DNA of 64,000 nt, taken from assembly GCF_000716545.1 (NCBI RefSeq), contig NZ_JNWZ01000045.1, forward strand, positions 1 through 64,000. Reading direction: 5' to 3'. The notes below the pieces were generated by a model. That model made no database searches. It was not told the DNA's origin and worked only from the letters and a program-made list of their open reading frames with translations. The position numbers were made by a program, and so were the translations under genes. Below, piece after piece: positions 1 through 7,404 of this stretch (position 1 is its first letter; each line of letters opens with the position of its first letter). Source of the stretch: Kitasatospora phosalacinea (GTDB taxonomy: Bacteria; Actinomycetota; Actinomycetes; Streptomycetales; Streptomycetaceae).

Positions 1-38
1 CGCCCCGACCCGCCCCATCCCGCCCCACGGAGGCCCTC

Positions 39-953
39 ATGTCCCGACAGCAGCGCGAAGCCCTGGACGCCGCGCTCCGCTCCGCCCCGCGCAGTGAGAC
101 CCCGCCGTCCCCCGAGGAGCAGCGCGCCGGTTTCGCCGCGGCCGTCGGCCGCCCCGCGCCGGAGGGCGTGACCACCCGCCGGACCGTCCTGGGCGGACGT
201 CCGACGTTGGAACTGGAGCCGGCCGAAGCCTCGGGCCCCGGCCGCCTGCTCTACCTGCACGGCGGCGGCTACGTCATCGGCACGCCGGACACCCACGCGG
301 GCCTGGTCGGCGAACTGGCCCGCCGCGCCGGGCTGCCCGCGACGTCGGTGGACTACCGGCTGGCGCCCGAGCACCCCTTCCCCGCGGCCGTCGACGACGG
401 GCTCGCGGCCTACCGCGAGCTGTTGGCCTCGGGCACCGACCCCCGGGAGCTCGTCCTGGCCGGTGACTCCGCCGGCGGCGGGCTGGTCATCGCCACGCTG
501 CTCGCCGCCCGGGAGGCCGGACTGCCGCTGCCGACCGCGGTGGTGGTCTTCTCCCCCTGGGTCGACCTCACCGTCACCGGAGGAAGCGTCCGCTCCAAGA
601 AGGACGCCGACCCCCTCTTCGTCGAGGCCGACCTGCACGCCTACGCCGACCACTACCTCGGCGCGGGCGACCGGGCGCACCCCCTGGCCAGCCCGCTGTT
701 CGCCGACCTCACCGGCCTGCCCCCGCTCCTCGTCCAGGTCGGCGCGAACGAACTGCTCCTCGACGACGCGGTCCGGCTGGCCGGACGCGCGGGCGCCGAC
801 GGCGTCGAGGTCACGCTCGAAGTCGCCCCCGAGCTCCCCCACGTCTTCCAGCACCAGTACGACCGCCTCGACGAAGCGGACGCCGCACTCGACCGCGCCG
901 CCCGCTTCCTCACCGCCCACCTGAACGCCGCGCGCCTCGAACCGGCCCGCTGA
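39..953 (+). CDS. alpha/beta hydrolase, HSL-type esterase/lipase
   Basis: The 304-residue product belongs to the hormone-sensitive-lipase branch of alpha/beta hydrolases and probably hydrolyses a small ester in the cytoplasm. The oxyanion motif HGGG is near residue 75, the nucleophile elbow GDSAGG has its Ser at 144, and the acid and base of the triad are expected in the GANELLLDD and PHVFQH stretches near the C-terminus. There is no signal peptide. The ATG start is set by GGAGG about 6 bases upstream. Family assignment is firm; the substrate cannot be told from sequence. Confidence 0.9.
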   Translation: MSRQQREALDAALRSAPRSETPPSPEEQRAGFAAAVGRPAPEGVTTRRTVLGGRPTLELEPAEASGPGRLLYLHGGGYVIGTPDTHAGLVGELARRAGLPATSVDYRLAPEHPFPAAVDDGLAAYRELLASGTDPRELVLAGDSAGGGLVIATLLAAREAGLPLPTAVVVFSPWVDLTVTGGSVRSKKDADPLFVEADLHAYADHYLGAGDRAHPLASPLFADLTGLPPLLVQVGANELLLDDAVRLAGRAGADGVEVTLEVAPELPHVFQHQYDRLDEADAALDRAARFLTAHLNAARLEPAR

Positions 954-1052
954 GCGCCGGCCGGGCCCTGCCGGGCCCTGCCGGGCGGTGACCGGTCCGG
1001 TCCGGGCGCCGCCGGGCAGGCCAAGTGCCTCGTGGTCGGCGGAGAGCGGCGG

Positions 1053-1619
1053 TCAGCCGGACGAGGCCGGGCGCGTCGGGTGCGTCGGGTGCGCCAGATG
1101 TGCCAGTGCCGTCGCGACGTTCCGGGGCAGGTCGGCCACGCTGTCCAGCACCAGGCGCTCGTCGGTCCACGGGGCGAATCCGGCGCGCTGTCGCTCCACC
1201 GACTCCCAGTCCGGCTCGGGGAACCCCGCGATCGACCGGGACCGGCCTTCGAGCCGCCGCCGGTGCACCGCCGGGTCCGAGCACACCACCTCGACGAACG
1301 CCACCGGCACCCCGCGACGGAGCGCCAGCGACCGCCACTGCGTCCGGGCCGCCGCCACCGCGTTGACCGCGTCCACGATCACGGTCTGTCCGAGCGCCAG
1401 CACCCCGTCGGCCACGGCCTCCGCCACGACGTAGGCGGCCAGGCCGGTCGGCTCGCTCCGGGCCACCCCCGCCCGCCACATCGCCGCCTCGATCGGATCC
1501 ACCGACACCACCGGAGCGCCCAGCCGCCGCCCCAACTCCTCGGCCACCGCGCTCTTCCCCGCCCCGGGCAGCCCCGCCATCACGATCAGCACGCGCCCAG
1601 CCTCGCACGCGCCCGGCAT
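1053..1619 (-). CDS. AAA family ATPase / P-loop kinase-like protein
   Basis: This small (188 aa) P-loop NTPase has Walker A GLPGAGKS right at the N-terminus, a VSVDPIEAA segment and an RRRLEGR arginine-rich lid-like segment, as in adenylylsulfate- or gluconate-kinase-like proteins. It is cytoplasmic and its substrate is unknown. The true start may be the GTG at 1592, which gives a product beginning VLIVMAGLPG, the usual form in actinobacterial homologues; no convincing SD precedes either start. It converges on the esterase gene. Confidence 0.75.
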   Translation of the reverse strand: MPGACEAGRVLIVMAGLPGAGKSAVAEELGRRLGAPVVSVDPIEAAMWRAGVARSEPTGLAAYVVAEAVADGVLALGQTVIVDAVNAVAAARTQWRSLALRRGVPVAFVEVVCSDPAVHRRRLEGRSRSIAGFPEPDWESVERQRAGFAPWTDERLVLDSVADLPRNVATALAHLAHPTHPTRPASSG

Positions 1620-1663
1620 CGCCCGTGCCCGTCCGCGACACCGCGCACCGCCTGAACTCCCCT

Positions 1664-1717
1664 GCGGAGCAAGCGGAGCAAGCGGAGCAAGCGGGGCAAG
1701 CGGGGCAAGCGGGGCAA
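1664..1717. repeat. 9-bp tandem repeat, six copies
   Basis: There are three copies of GCGGAGCAA followed directly by three of GCGGGGCAA. The single A-to-G change separates the two blocks, which suggests stepwise slippage. It lies just past the end of homology of the decayed XRE/DUF5753 gene, whose open frame runs through it as a Leu-Pro-Arg/Leu-Leu-Arg run. Confidence 0.9.
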
Positions 1718-1784
1718 GCAGGCCGGGCCACGACGCGTCAGCCGGACCCCCCCTCGGCGGCGACCGGGGCCGCCCCGGAGGCAG

Positions 1785-2152
1785 AGCGGGGCCTTTTCTC
1801 GTTCCGGCCCCGTCACTCTCCGATCCGCCACCCGCTCCTCCACCTCCTCGGCTGCGAGGAGCGGATCGTTCACGCGGATGGCGGCACGCGCGCAGTCGGC
1901 GGTCTGCAACAGGCCCGGCACCAGCGTCGGGGCGTACCGGCAGATCTTCCCGGCCCGGACCTCAAGCCCTGCGACCCGCCCGGCCCCGAAGACCCGGTCG
2001 AACCGTTCCGAGCAGTCCTGCCGCGGGTTCCGGGTCGCGCCCTCCACCTGGCCGGTGTGCCCGGCGGAGCAGTAGACCATCGCGCCCAGCTGTTCCCGGG
2101 TGAGCCCGTGCGAGAGGCGGTACCTGCGCAGTTCTTCCCCGCAGAAGTCGAT
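1785..2152 (-). pseudogene. decayed XRE-family regulator with DUF5753 domain
   Basis: Translation of the minus strand gives the N-terminal helix-turn-helix of Streptomyces XRE regulators (FCGEELRRYRLSHGLTREQ, then LGAMVYCS) and the start of DUF5753 (YAPTLVPGLLQTADCARA, EEVEERVADR). The linker between HTH and DUF5753 is much shorter than in intact proteins of roughly 280 residues. The C-terminal two thirds are missing, and no ATG/GTG in frame precedes the HTH before a stop near 2218. Intact relatives bind DNA and usually pair with a DUF397 protein; none is present here. I read it as a remnant rather than a working gene. Confidence 0.7.
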
Positions 2153-2321
2153 CGGGGAGGTGCGGGGACCGGACTTCTTCCCGGGGCTGTTCTTCTCGGG
2201 GCTGACCGCGCGTCACGTCCGTTTCCGCACATCCGCTTTGCTTTGCGGTCCTGCCTGTTCGGAGTAGCGATCCGTGCCGATGCTGAAGGTGGAAGTCCGG
2301 ATTCGAGGGCATGGAGCGGCG

Positions 2322-2687
2322 ATGGCGGAGATGGCACAGACGGAGCACGAGACGGCGCGACTGCGCGCCCACCGGGTGGAGGCGGAGGGCGCGGCGGACG
2401 CCGTGGAGACGGCGTGGCGGCTCGCGGGGCTGCCGTCCGAGCCGAGCGTGATGCCGGTGACGAGCGGTCGCGGGCTGGACGCCGGTGCGCACGTCTCGCT
2501 CGGGGGGTGCAGTGCGGCCACGGCCCGGGCCCTGGCCGACGTGCTCACCGAGTACGCCCGGCTGACCGGGCGGCTGATCGACGGCGGGTCGCAGCGGATC
2601 CTGGCCCGGGTGCTCGCCGGGCACGGTGTCCGTCCCGTCCTGCCCGGTGACGGAGCGTACGTGGTGGCAAGGGAGTCGAGCGCGTGA
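2322..2687 (+). CDS. hypothetical protein, first of three overlapping small genes
   Basis: This is an unrecognised protein of about 121 residues. Its N-terminus is helical and acidic (AQTEHETARLRAHRVEAEG), and its C-terminal half is Ala/Leu-rich with no membrane segment. The ATG at 2322 has GGAG at 2313-2316. A GTG at 2274 in the same frame would add 16 residues that look non-coding. It overlaps the next gene by GTGA and so is translationally coupled to it. It diverges from the XRE remnant, and such remnants often sit beside small genes of this kind. No function is proposed. Confidence 0.6.
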   Translation: MAEMAQTEHETARLRAHRVEAEGAADAVETAWRLAGLPSEPSVMPVTSGRGLDAGAHVSLGGCSAATARALADVLTEYARLTGRLIDGGSQRILARVLAGHGVRPVLPGDGAYVVARESSA

Positions 2688-2869
2688 GCACCGAGCAGTG
2701 GGAGCCCAGGGAGGGCCGCTGTGCCCACGACCGGCGCACCGGCGAGGACGTCCGGGTGATGGCGGTGCACAGTTGCGGCGTGTTCGTCCGCAACCTGCGC
2801 GACGGCCGGGAGAGCGTCACCACCCTCGCCGAACTCGACCCGCCCCGGCGCCCGGAGGCGGACCGGTGA
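2684..2869 (+). CDS. small hypothetical protein
   Basis: The product has 61 residues and is charged, with a Cys-His segment (GRCAHDRRTGEDVRVM) and a CGVFVRNLRDG segment. It begins at a GTG overlapping the upstream stop (GTGA) and ends in another GTGA overlap, so it is the middle cistron of a tight three-gene unit. No domain is recognised. Confidence 0.6.
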   Translation: MSTEQWEPREGRCAHDRRTGEDVRVMAVHSCGVFVRNLRDGRESVTTLAELDPPRRPEADR

Positions 2870-3123
2870 GCGACGACACCGCCGACCGCTCCTGGGCCGG
2901 GGCCAACCGGCTGGCCGAACTGATCGGCACCGAAGTCCGCGTCACCGTGAGCGGTGACAGCGTCCACGTCATGCTCGAACTCCCGTCCGGGGCGGGGGAT
3001 TCCCACCACCTCGAAGTGCTCACCGTGCTCCGCGCCGCCGACCGCTTCGGCCACCGCCGCACCGCCGACGGCGTCGAACAGCTCTGGGCCACCTACTTCC
3101 GCCCGGAGGGGGGCGGAGGCTGA
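2866..3123 (+). CDS. small hypothetical protein
   Basis: This 85-residue product starts at the GTG overlapping the previous stop. The middle looks like a small beta-rich fold (TEVRVTVSGDSVHVMLELP). It is the third cistron of the coupled trio. Codon use is typical of the neighbourhood, with third positions almost all G or C, which supports real coding. Function unknown. Confidence 0.6.
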   Translation: MSDDTADRSWAGANRLAELIGTEVRVTVSGDSVHVMLELPSGAGDSHHLEVLTVLRAADRFGHRRTADGVEQLWATYFRPEGGGG

Positions 3124-3231
3124 CGGGCGGGTCGGCCGGGCGAGGTGCCCCCCGGGGGAGGGGCGCGGCGTCCCGGGTAGGAGAGTGGTGGCGGTGGCCC
3201 GCCGGGGGCCGCGCGGGCGAGGAGGGCGGAC

Positions 3232-3786
3232 ATGGCGGTGAGCGGGGTGCCGGAGGTGCCGGCGGCGGGGGAGGCGCGGGAGGGTGCCGGCGGCGGGCGG
3301 GTGGTGTGGCTGCTGTGGGTGGTGGCGGCCGTCGCGTACGCCGTCGACGTGGTGAGCAAGGTGGCGGTGGTCGCGCGGATCGAAGGGCGGACGGCCGTTC
3401 CGGTGATCGGGAACTGGCTGGAGCTGCGGGTGCAGCGCAACTCCGGGGCGGCCTTCGAGGTCGGGGAGGCGGCGACCATCGTCTTCACGGTGATCGCCAC
3501 GGCCGTCGTCGTCGCCGTCGTCCGGATGTCGCGCCGGCTGGTCAGCACCCCCTGGGCGGTCTCGCTGGGCCTGCTGCTGGGCGGGGCGCTCGGCAACCTG
3601 ACGGACCGGGTCTTCCGGGCCCCCGGCGGTCTGCAGGGCGCGGTGGTCGACTTCATCGCCGTCCGCGACTTCAGCGTGATGAACCTCGCCGACTGGGCGA
3701 TCACCTGCGGCTGCGGCCTGGCCGTCCTGCTCTCCTTCCGGGGCGTGCCGCTGGGCGCCGCCGCCGCCGGTTCCACCACCGCGTAG
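3232..3786 (+). CDS. lspA: signal peptidase II (prolipoprotein signal peptidase)
   Basis: This aspartyl protease of the inner membrane removes signal peptides from diacylglyceryl-modified prolipoproteins. It has 184 residues and four predicted membrane segments. The catalytic Asp pair lies in the family blocks GNLTDRVFR and [11 protein letters not shown], and a further signature is RNSGAAFE. The N-terminus carries about 25 extra Ala/Gly/Glu residues before the first segment. It stands alone; the usual partner pseudouridine synthase rluD is not adjacent. Confidence 0.93.
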   Translation: MAVSGVPEVPAAGEAREGAGGGRVVWLLWVVAAVAYAVDVVSKVAVVARIEGRTAVPVIGNWLELRVQRNSGAAFEVGEAATIVFTVIATAVVVAVVRMSRRLVSTPWAVSLGLLLGGALGNLTDRVFRAPGGLQGAVVDFIAVRDFSVMNLADWAITCGCGLAVLLSFRGVPLGAAAAGSTTA

Positions 3787-3811
3787 TGCGCCCCGGCCGG
3801 GCGGTGGGAGA

Positions 3812-3862
3812 TTTGCCTCCTGGGCAAAGAGGTTCTTGAAACGTCAACAGTCTGTTTAGGAT
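3812..3862 (+). promoter_or_regulatory. putative promoter and operator of the HPP gene
   Basis: The gap before the HPP gene is AT-richer than its surroundings. It holds an inverted repeat TTTGCC-N5-GGCAAA (3812-3828), then TTGAAA (3836-3841) and TAGGAT (3857-3862) spaced 15 bases apart, readable as -35 and -10 boxes. The position just upstream of the -35 suits a regulator site. The regulator is unknown. Confidence 0.4.
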
Positions 3863-3899
3863 CCTTGGATCGAGTACCGCCTGATCAGGGAGCCTGAGC

Positions 3900-4391
3900 A
3901 TGTCCGCCACCTCGAACGCCGCCACCCTGGGACGTCGCGCGTGGCACGCGATGCGGGCCGGAAGCTTTGCCATGGGGGCACTGCTGGTCCTGGTCGCGGT
4001 CGGCGTGGCCCTGCACCAGCCGGTGCTGATCCCGCCCCTGGCGGCCAGCGCGGCACTGGTGCACGGCGCGCCCGGCCTGCCCATCTCGCAGCCGCGCAAC
4101 CTGGTCGGCGGCCAGCTGCTGTCCGCCGCCGTGGGCTTCGCGGTGCTCGCGGCCGCCGGCCCCGGCCCCTGGGCGGCGGCGGTCGCGGGCGGGCTGGCCC
4201 TGGTGGCGATGCTGATCGCGCACGTGCCGCACTCGCCCGCGGCGGCGACCGCGGTGATCGTGGTGCTGCAGTCCCCGCGCCCGGCGGTGTTCCTCCCGCT
4301 GCTGGCCCTGGCCACGGCCGTCCTGGTGCTGTTCGGCCTCCTGCCGCACCGGGTCGGCGGCCATCCGGTGCGGTACCCCGTCGCGTGGTGA
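3900..4391 (+). CDS. HPP family membrane protein
   Basis: This 163-residue protein has four hydrophobic segments and the family blocks PPLAASAALVHGAPGLPISQPRN (first part near residue 40) and HSPAAATA. HPP proteins are integral membrane proteins; some family members are linked to nitrite transport. The family role here is not known. It is a single gene convergent with the ATPase gene, with only 19 bases between the stops. Confidence 0.8.
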   Translation: MSATSNAATLGRRAWHAMRAGSFAMGALLVLVAVGVALHQPVLIPPLAASAALVHGAPGLPISQPRNLVGGQLLSAAVGFAVLAAAGPGPWAAAVAGGLALVAMLIAHVPHSPAAATAVIVVLQSPRPAVFLPLLALATAVLVLFGLLPHRVGGHPVRYPVAW

Positions 4392-4410
4392 GGGGCCGGC
4401 GGCGGCGCCG

Positions 4411-4911
4411 TCAGCGGCGGGACCCGGCGGACGGGGGAGCGGTCGGGAGGCAGGGCAGTCCGGCGTCGACCACGGTGGGGCCGGCGGCGGCCCCGGGGGA
4501 GTCGTGGGGACGCTCCTCGGCGGGGAGCTCGGCCCAGACGACCTTGCCGTGCGGGGAGGTGCGGTAGTAGCCCCAGCGGGAGGAGAGCTCGCCGACCAGT
4601 TGCAGACCGCGGCCGCCGGTCGCTTCGGGGCCGGCGGGGCGGGGGCGGGGCGGACGGGGGTCCTGGTCGCCGACCTGGACCAGCAGGGAGCCGTCGTGCA
4701 GGACCAGGGAGAGGGTGAAGCCGTCCGGGCCGCAGCGGGCCCGGACCGCGTTGGTGGCCAGCTCGGAGACCACCAGCCGGGCGGCGTCCGAGAGTTCCAC
4801 CCTGGCCCGCCAGCACTCCAGCACCTGCGCGGTGTGGCGGCGGGCCCCGGCGACCGATTCGAGGGTGCTGTCGAGCGTCAACAGGCTGAGGTGCGGCCGA
4901 CTCCGGTGCAT
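4411..4911 (-). CDS. ATP-binding protein, RsbW/SpoIIAB-like histidine-kinase-type ATPase
   Basis: This is a cytoplasmic GHKL ATPase of the anti-sigma-factor kinase type, 166 residues from the ATG at 4911, which has GGGAGG upstream. The N box is VSELATNAV, the G1-like stretch is DQDPRPP and the G2 is GGRGLQLV. Streptomyces encode dozens of these single-domain proteins. Most control sigma factors or anti-anti-sigma partners, but no partner is adjacent, so the target is unknown. An upstream in-frame ATG (4977) would add 22 unlikely residues. Confidence 0.82.
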   Translation of the reverse strand: MHRSRPHLSLLTLDSTLESVAGARRHTAQVLECWRARVELSDAARLVVSELATNAVRARCGPDGFTLSLVLHDGSLLVQVGDQDPRPPRPRPAGPEATGGRGLQLVGELSSRWGYYRTSPHGKVVWAELPAEERPHDSPGAAAGPTVVDAGLPCLPTAPPSAGSRR

Positions 4912-5103
4912 CGCGGGCCTCCCGGCAGGGTGCGGACGGGCACCCGCCGACGGCAGGAGACGACCCGTGTCCACCACCAGCCTGCGCCGACGCGCCGACG
5001 GCCCGCCACGGCCGGAAGTCCCCGGGGCGCGGGTACTTCGGGACGGACGGGCCGGTCGGAGGTGAGTGGCGGCGTCGACCGGCAGGCGGTCGGCCGGGCG
5101 GGC

Positions 5104-5913
5104 TCAGCCGCGCCGGGGCTCCCAGCGCAGCAGCCGGCGGGAGAGCGCCGCGGCCGCGGCCAGCCAGACGGCGAGCAGCAGCAGCGACGGCCCGGCGGAC
5201 GTCCAGCCGTGCAGCAGGTCGAGCTCCCGCAGCGGGCCGCCGGCCCAGGTCTCCGCGCCGAACTCGCGGCCGAACCAGGCCGTCCGCAGCCCCCGGACCA
5301 CCGGGGAGAGCGGCAACGCCCCGGACGGCCCGCGCAGCCAGTCCGGCAGGCCGGCGACCGGGGTGAACACGCCCGCGCCGAACATGCACAGCACCAGGAC
5401 CGGCGTCGCCACCAGCGGCGCCGACTCGGTGGACGGCGTCACCCCGGACAGGGCCACCGCCAGCACCGAGAACAGCAGGTAGCCGCCGAGCAGGACCAGC
5501 AGCAGCAGCGCCGGATCGGCCGGCAGCGGCGCGCCGAACCAGACCACCGCGACACCCCCCAGCACCAGCGCCTGGATCAGCACCACCACCCCGCCCGCGC
5601 CCAACTGCCCGGCGAAGACCGCGCTCGGCGGGCACTCGGTGCCGCGCAGCCGCTTCAGCACCAGCTCCTCGCGGCGCGCCACCACGCCGCCCAGCAGGTT
5701 GACGAACGAGGTGACCAGGGCCAGCCCGAGCAGCCCCACCGCCACGTACCCGGCGGCGTTCACCCCGCCGATCTCCTTGTCGCGCAGCGGCGCGGCGATC
5801 ACCAGGTTGAGCAGCACCGGCAGCAGGAACCCGATGAAGGTGGAGCGCCGGTTGCGCCAGAACACCTTCCAGGACAGGGCGAACTGCCCCTTGGCGTACG
5901 TGAACCAGCTCAT
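5104..5913 (-). CDS. ABC transporter permease (ABC-2 type)
   Basis: This 269-residue membrane protein has six hydrophobic segments of the ABC-2 fold. It starts with a short cytoplasmic helix (SWFTYAKGQFALSWKVFWRN), and the GVTPSTESAPLV and PLSPVVRGLRTAW stretches are typical of drug or lantibiotic efflux permeases. Its ATG overlaps the stop of the ATPase gene (ATGA), so the pair is coupled. The operon is divergent from the RiPP precursor, which suggests self-protection or extra export; this is inferred from position only. Confidence 0.85.
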   Translation of the reverse strand: MSWFTYAKGQFALSWKVFWRNRRSTFIGFLLPVLLNLVIAAPLRDKEIGGVNAAGYVAVGLLGLALVTSFVNLLGGVVARREELVLKRLRGTECPPSAVFAGQLGAGGVVVLIQALVLGGVAVVWFGAPLPADPALLLLVLLGGYLLFSVLAVALSGVTPSTESAPLVATPVLVLCMFGAGVFTPVAGLPDWLRGPSGALPLSPVVRGLRTAWFGREFGAETWAGGPLRELDLLHGWTSAGPSLLLLAVWLAAAAALSRRLLRWEPRRG

Positions 5914-6854
5914 CGGGACGCTCCCGTCGGGGTGGGTGAGTGGCGGTCGGCGAGGTCGAGGAAGACGTCCTCCAGCGAGCCGGAGCGCACCTCCAGGCCG
6001 TCCAGTTCGAGGTGCCGGGACGCCGCCCAGGCGTGCAGCGCGGCCAGCGCGGGCGCCGAGCGGGGCACCCGGTAGACCGCCCGGCCGTCCGCCAGCGAGG
6101 GCGCGGCACCGAGCAGTTCGGGCAGTGCGGCGAGCTCGTGGCCGGGCGGCAGCGGCAGCGAGATCAGGTCGCCCCGGCCGGACAGCACCTCGGCGACGGT
6201 GCCGGCGGCGGCGATCACGCCCCGGTCCATGATGGCCACCCGGTCGGCCAACTGCTGGGCCTCCTCCAGGTAGTGGGTGGTCAGCACCACCGTGGTGCCG
6301 TCCGCCCGCAGCTCCTCCACCAGCCGCCAGGTGGCGCGCCGGGCCTCCGGGTCCATGCCGGTGGTCGGCTCGTCCAGGAACAGCAGCTCCGGCTCGTTCA
6401 GCACCGCCAGTGCCAGGTCCAGGCGGCGGCGCTCGCCGCCGGACAGCTGGCCGACCCGGGTGCCGGCCCGCGCCTCCAGCGCGACCTTCGCCAGCACCTC
6501 GGCGGTCGGCCGGGCCCGGCTGGTGAAGGCGCGCCAGCAGTCGACCGTCTCCTTGACGGTCAACTCCTTGAAGAAGCCGCCCTCCTGGAGCATCACGCCG
6601 GTGCGCCGGCGGACCTTCGACCCGGCCGTGAACGGGTCCAGCCCGAAGATCCGGACGCGCCCCGAGGTCGGCGGGTGGTAGCCCTCCAGCACCTCCAGGG
6701 TGGTGGTCTTGCCCGCGCCGTTGGTGCCGAGCAGGGCGAAGAGTTCGCCGCGGGCGATGGAGAAGGAGATGCCGCGCACCGCCTCGTAGTCTCCGTAGGA
6801 ACGCCGCAGATCCACTACCTCCACGGCCGGGAATTTCTCGGAAAGAGGTGTCAT
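5910..6854 (-). CDS. ABC transporter ATP-binding protein
   Basis: This is the ATPase partner of the downstream ABC-2 permease. Walker A is GTNGAGKTT, the signature is LSGGERRR, Walker B is LLFLDEPTTGMD, and the switch His is in VLTTHYLEEA. A C-terminal domain of about 100 residues follows the ATPase core, as in DrrA-like drug exporters. The start is taken as the ATG at 6854 (product begins MTPLSEKFP); an earlier ATG at 6899 would add 15 residues with no SD. It is divergent from the RiPP operon across a 281-base regulatory gap. Confidence 0.87.
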   Translation of the reverse strand: MTPLSEKFPAVEVVDLRRSYGDYEAVRGISFSIARGELFALLGTNGAGKTTTLEVLEGYHPPTSGRVRIFGLDPFTAGSKVRRRTGVMLQEGGFFKELTVKETVDCWRAFTSRARPTAEVLAKVALEARAGTRVGQLSGGERRRLDLALAVLNEPELLFLDEPTTGMDPEARRATWRLVEELRADGTTVVLTTHYLEEAQQLADRVAIMDRGVIAAAGTVAEVLSGRGDLISLPLPPGHELAALPELLGAAPSLADGRAVYRVPRSAPALAALHAWAASRHLELDGLEVRSGSLEDVFLDLADRHSPTPTGASR

Positions 6855-6922
6855 GCATGCAGCGTGACGCGTCCGGCAGTAGAACGGCAAGTAGCGCATC
6901 GTCGCAGGTCAGAACATGTGCA

Positions 6923-6948
6923 AAATGTCATCTCGGACGGTGACATTT
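6923..6948. promoter_or_regulatory. perfect inverted repeat between divergent RiPP operons
   Basis: AAATGTCA-N10-TGACATTT is a perfect 8-bp inverted repeat in the divergent gap, and a further TGACAT half-site lies at 6964-6969. The spacing and the AT-rich arms in a GC-rich genome suggest an operator for a dimeric regulator able to control both the exporter pair and the precursor operon. Confidence 0.5.
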
Positions 6949-6976
6949 ACGCCCCTGGGAATCTGACATCTCCTAC

Positions 6977-7005
6977 TGCACAGGTTTTCGGGAGTCGGTC
7001 ATAGT
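6977..7005 (+). promoter_or_regulatory. candidate promoter of the RiPP precursor operon
   Basis: TGCACA (6977-6982) and CATAGT (7000-7005) are separated by 17 bases and lie about 130 bases before the precursor start, directly after the TGACAT half-sites. Match to the vegetative consensus is moderate. The transcribed leader then holds two copies of GGGAAAGCGAAAG (7031-7043 and 7051-7063) with a 20-base period. Confidence 0.35.
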
Positions 7006-7135
7006 TGAGACATCGCCGAGAGCGGAACCGGGGAAAGCGAAAGCCGGCCCGGGAAAGCGAAAGGCGGGAAAAGGGTAAACCGAGGCGACCGACCCGGGAA
7101 GCGGGCCGGAGCCGCGAAACGAGAGGGAGATTCCC

Positions 7136-7300
7136 ATGGCGCAGAACGAGATCAACAAGGACGAGCAGTTCGACATCGAGGTCGAGGAGCTGGACACCGT
7201 CAACGGCGGCGTCTCCGTCTCCTCCCTGCTCTCCGCCGCCTGCCCGGTGTCGAGCTTCAGCTCGGTGTCGAACTCCGTCGCCGAGGTCTCGGCCGAGTAA
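7136..7300 (+). CDS. RiPP precursor peptide (Ser-rich core, double-Gly leader)
   Basis: This 54-residue peptide was translated directly from the DNA. The leader is 25 residues, acidic, with an FDIEVEELD block like those of thiazolyl-peptide and azole-peptide leaders, and ends in VNGG, the cleavage motif of C39 peptidases. The 29-residue core starts VSVSSLLSAACPVSSFSS and ends SAE; it has 11 Ser, one Cys and no Thr. Start: ATG with a purine-rich GAGGGAGA about 6 bases upstream. All downstream genes fit its maturation: Ser dehydration (LanM), Ser/Cys azoline formation (YcaO), oxidation (SagB, P450), and cleavage with export (C39 ABC). The final structure is not predictable residue by residue. 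Confidence 0.88.
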   Translation: MAQNEINKDEQFDIEVEELDTVNGGVSVSSLLSAACPVSSFSSVSNSVAEVSAE

Positions 7301-7310
7301 TTCGGGTCCT

Positions 7311-7350
7311 GTGCGGGGGTGGTCCGCTCTCCGGCGGCCCACCCCCGCAC
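7311..7350 (+). terminator. hairpin after the precursor gene (attenuator or stabiliser)
   Basis: GTGCGGGGGTGG and CCACCCCCGCAC form a perfect 12-bp stem around a 16-base loop, 11 bases after the precursor stop. It has no U-run. In RiPP operons such hairpins let the precursor mRNA accumulate above that of the enzymes by partial termination or 3'-end protection. Confidence 0.7.
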
Positions 7351-7404
7351 CCCGCTCCGGCACCGACACCCCAGCCGAAACGCCAGATCGAAGGAGAGCC
7401 GGGC

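Noticed and set aside
5104..6858. A 584-codon open frame covering both the ABC permease and the region antisense or out of frame to the ATPase gene
   Set aside because: Only the last 269 codons have permease-like sequence, starting at the ATG that overlaps the ATPase stop; the rest is a GC-rich shadow frame.
6955..6988. Sigma-R promoter in the RiPP regulatory gap (GGGAAT ... GTT)
   Set aside because: The spacing is 21 bases instead of 18, so it does not fit the consensus seen upstream of hrdD.
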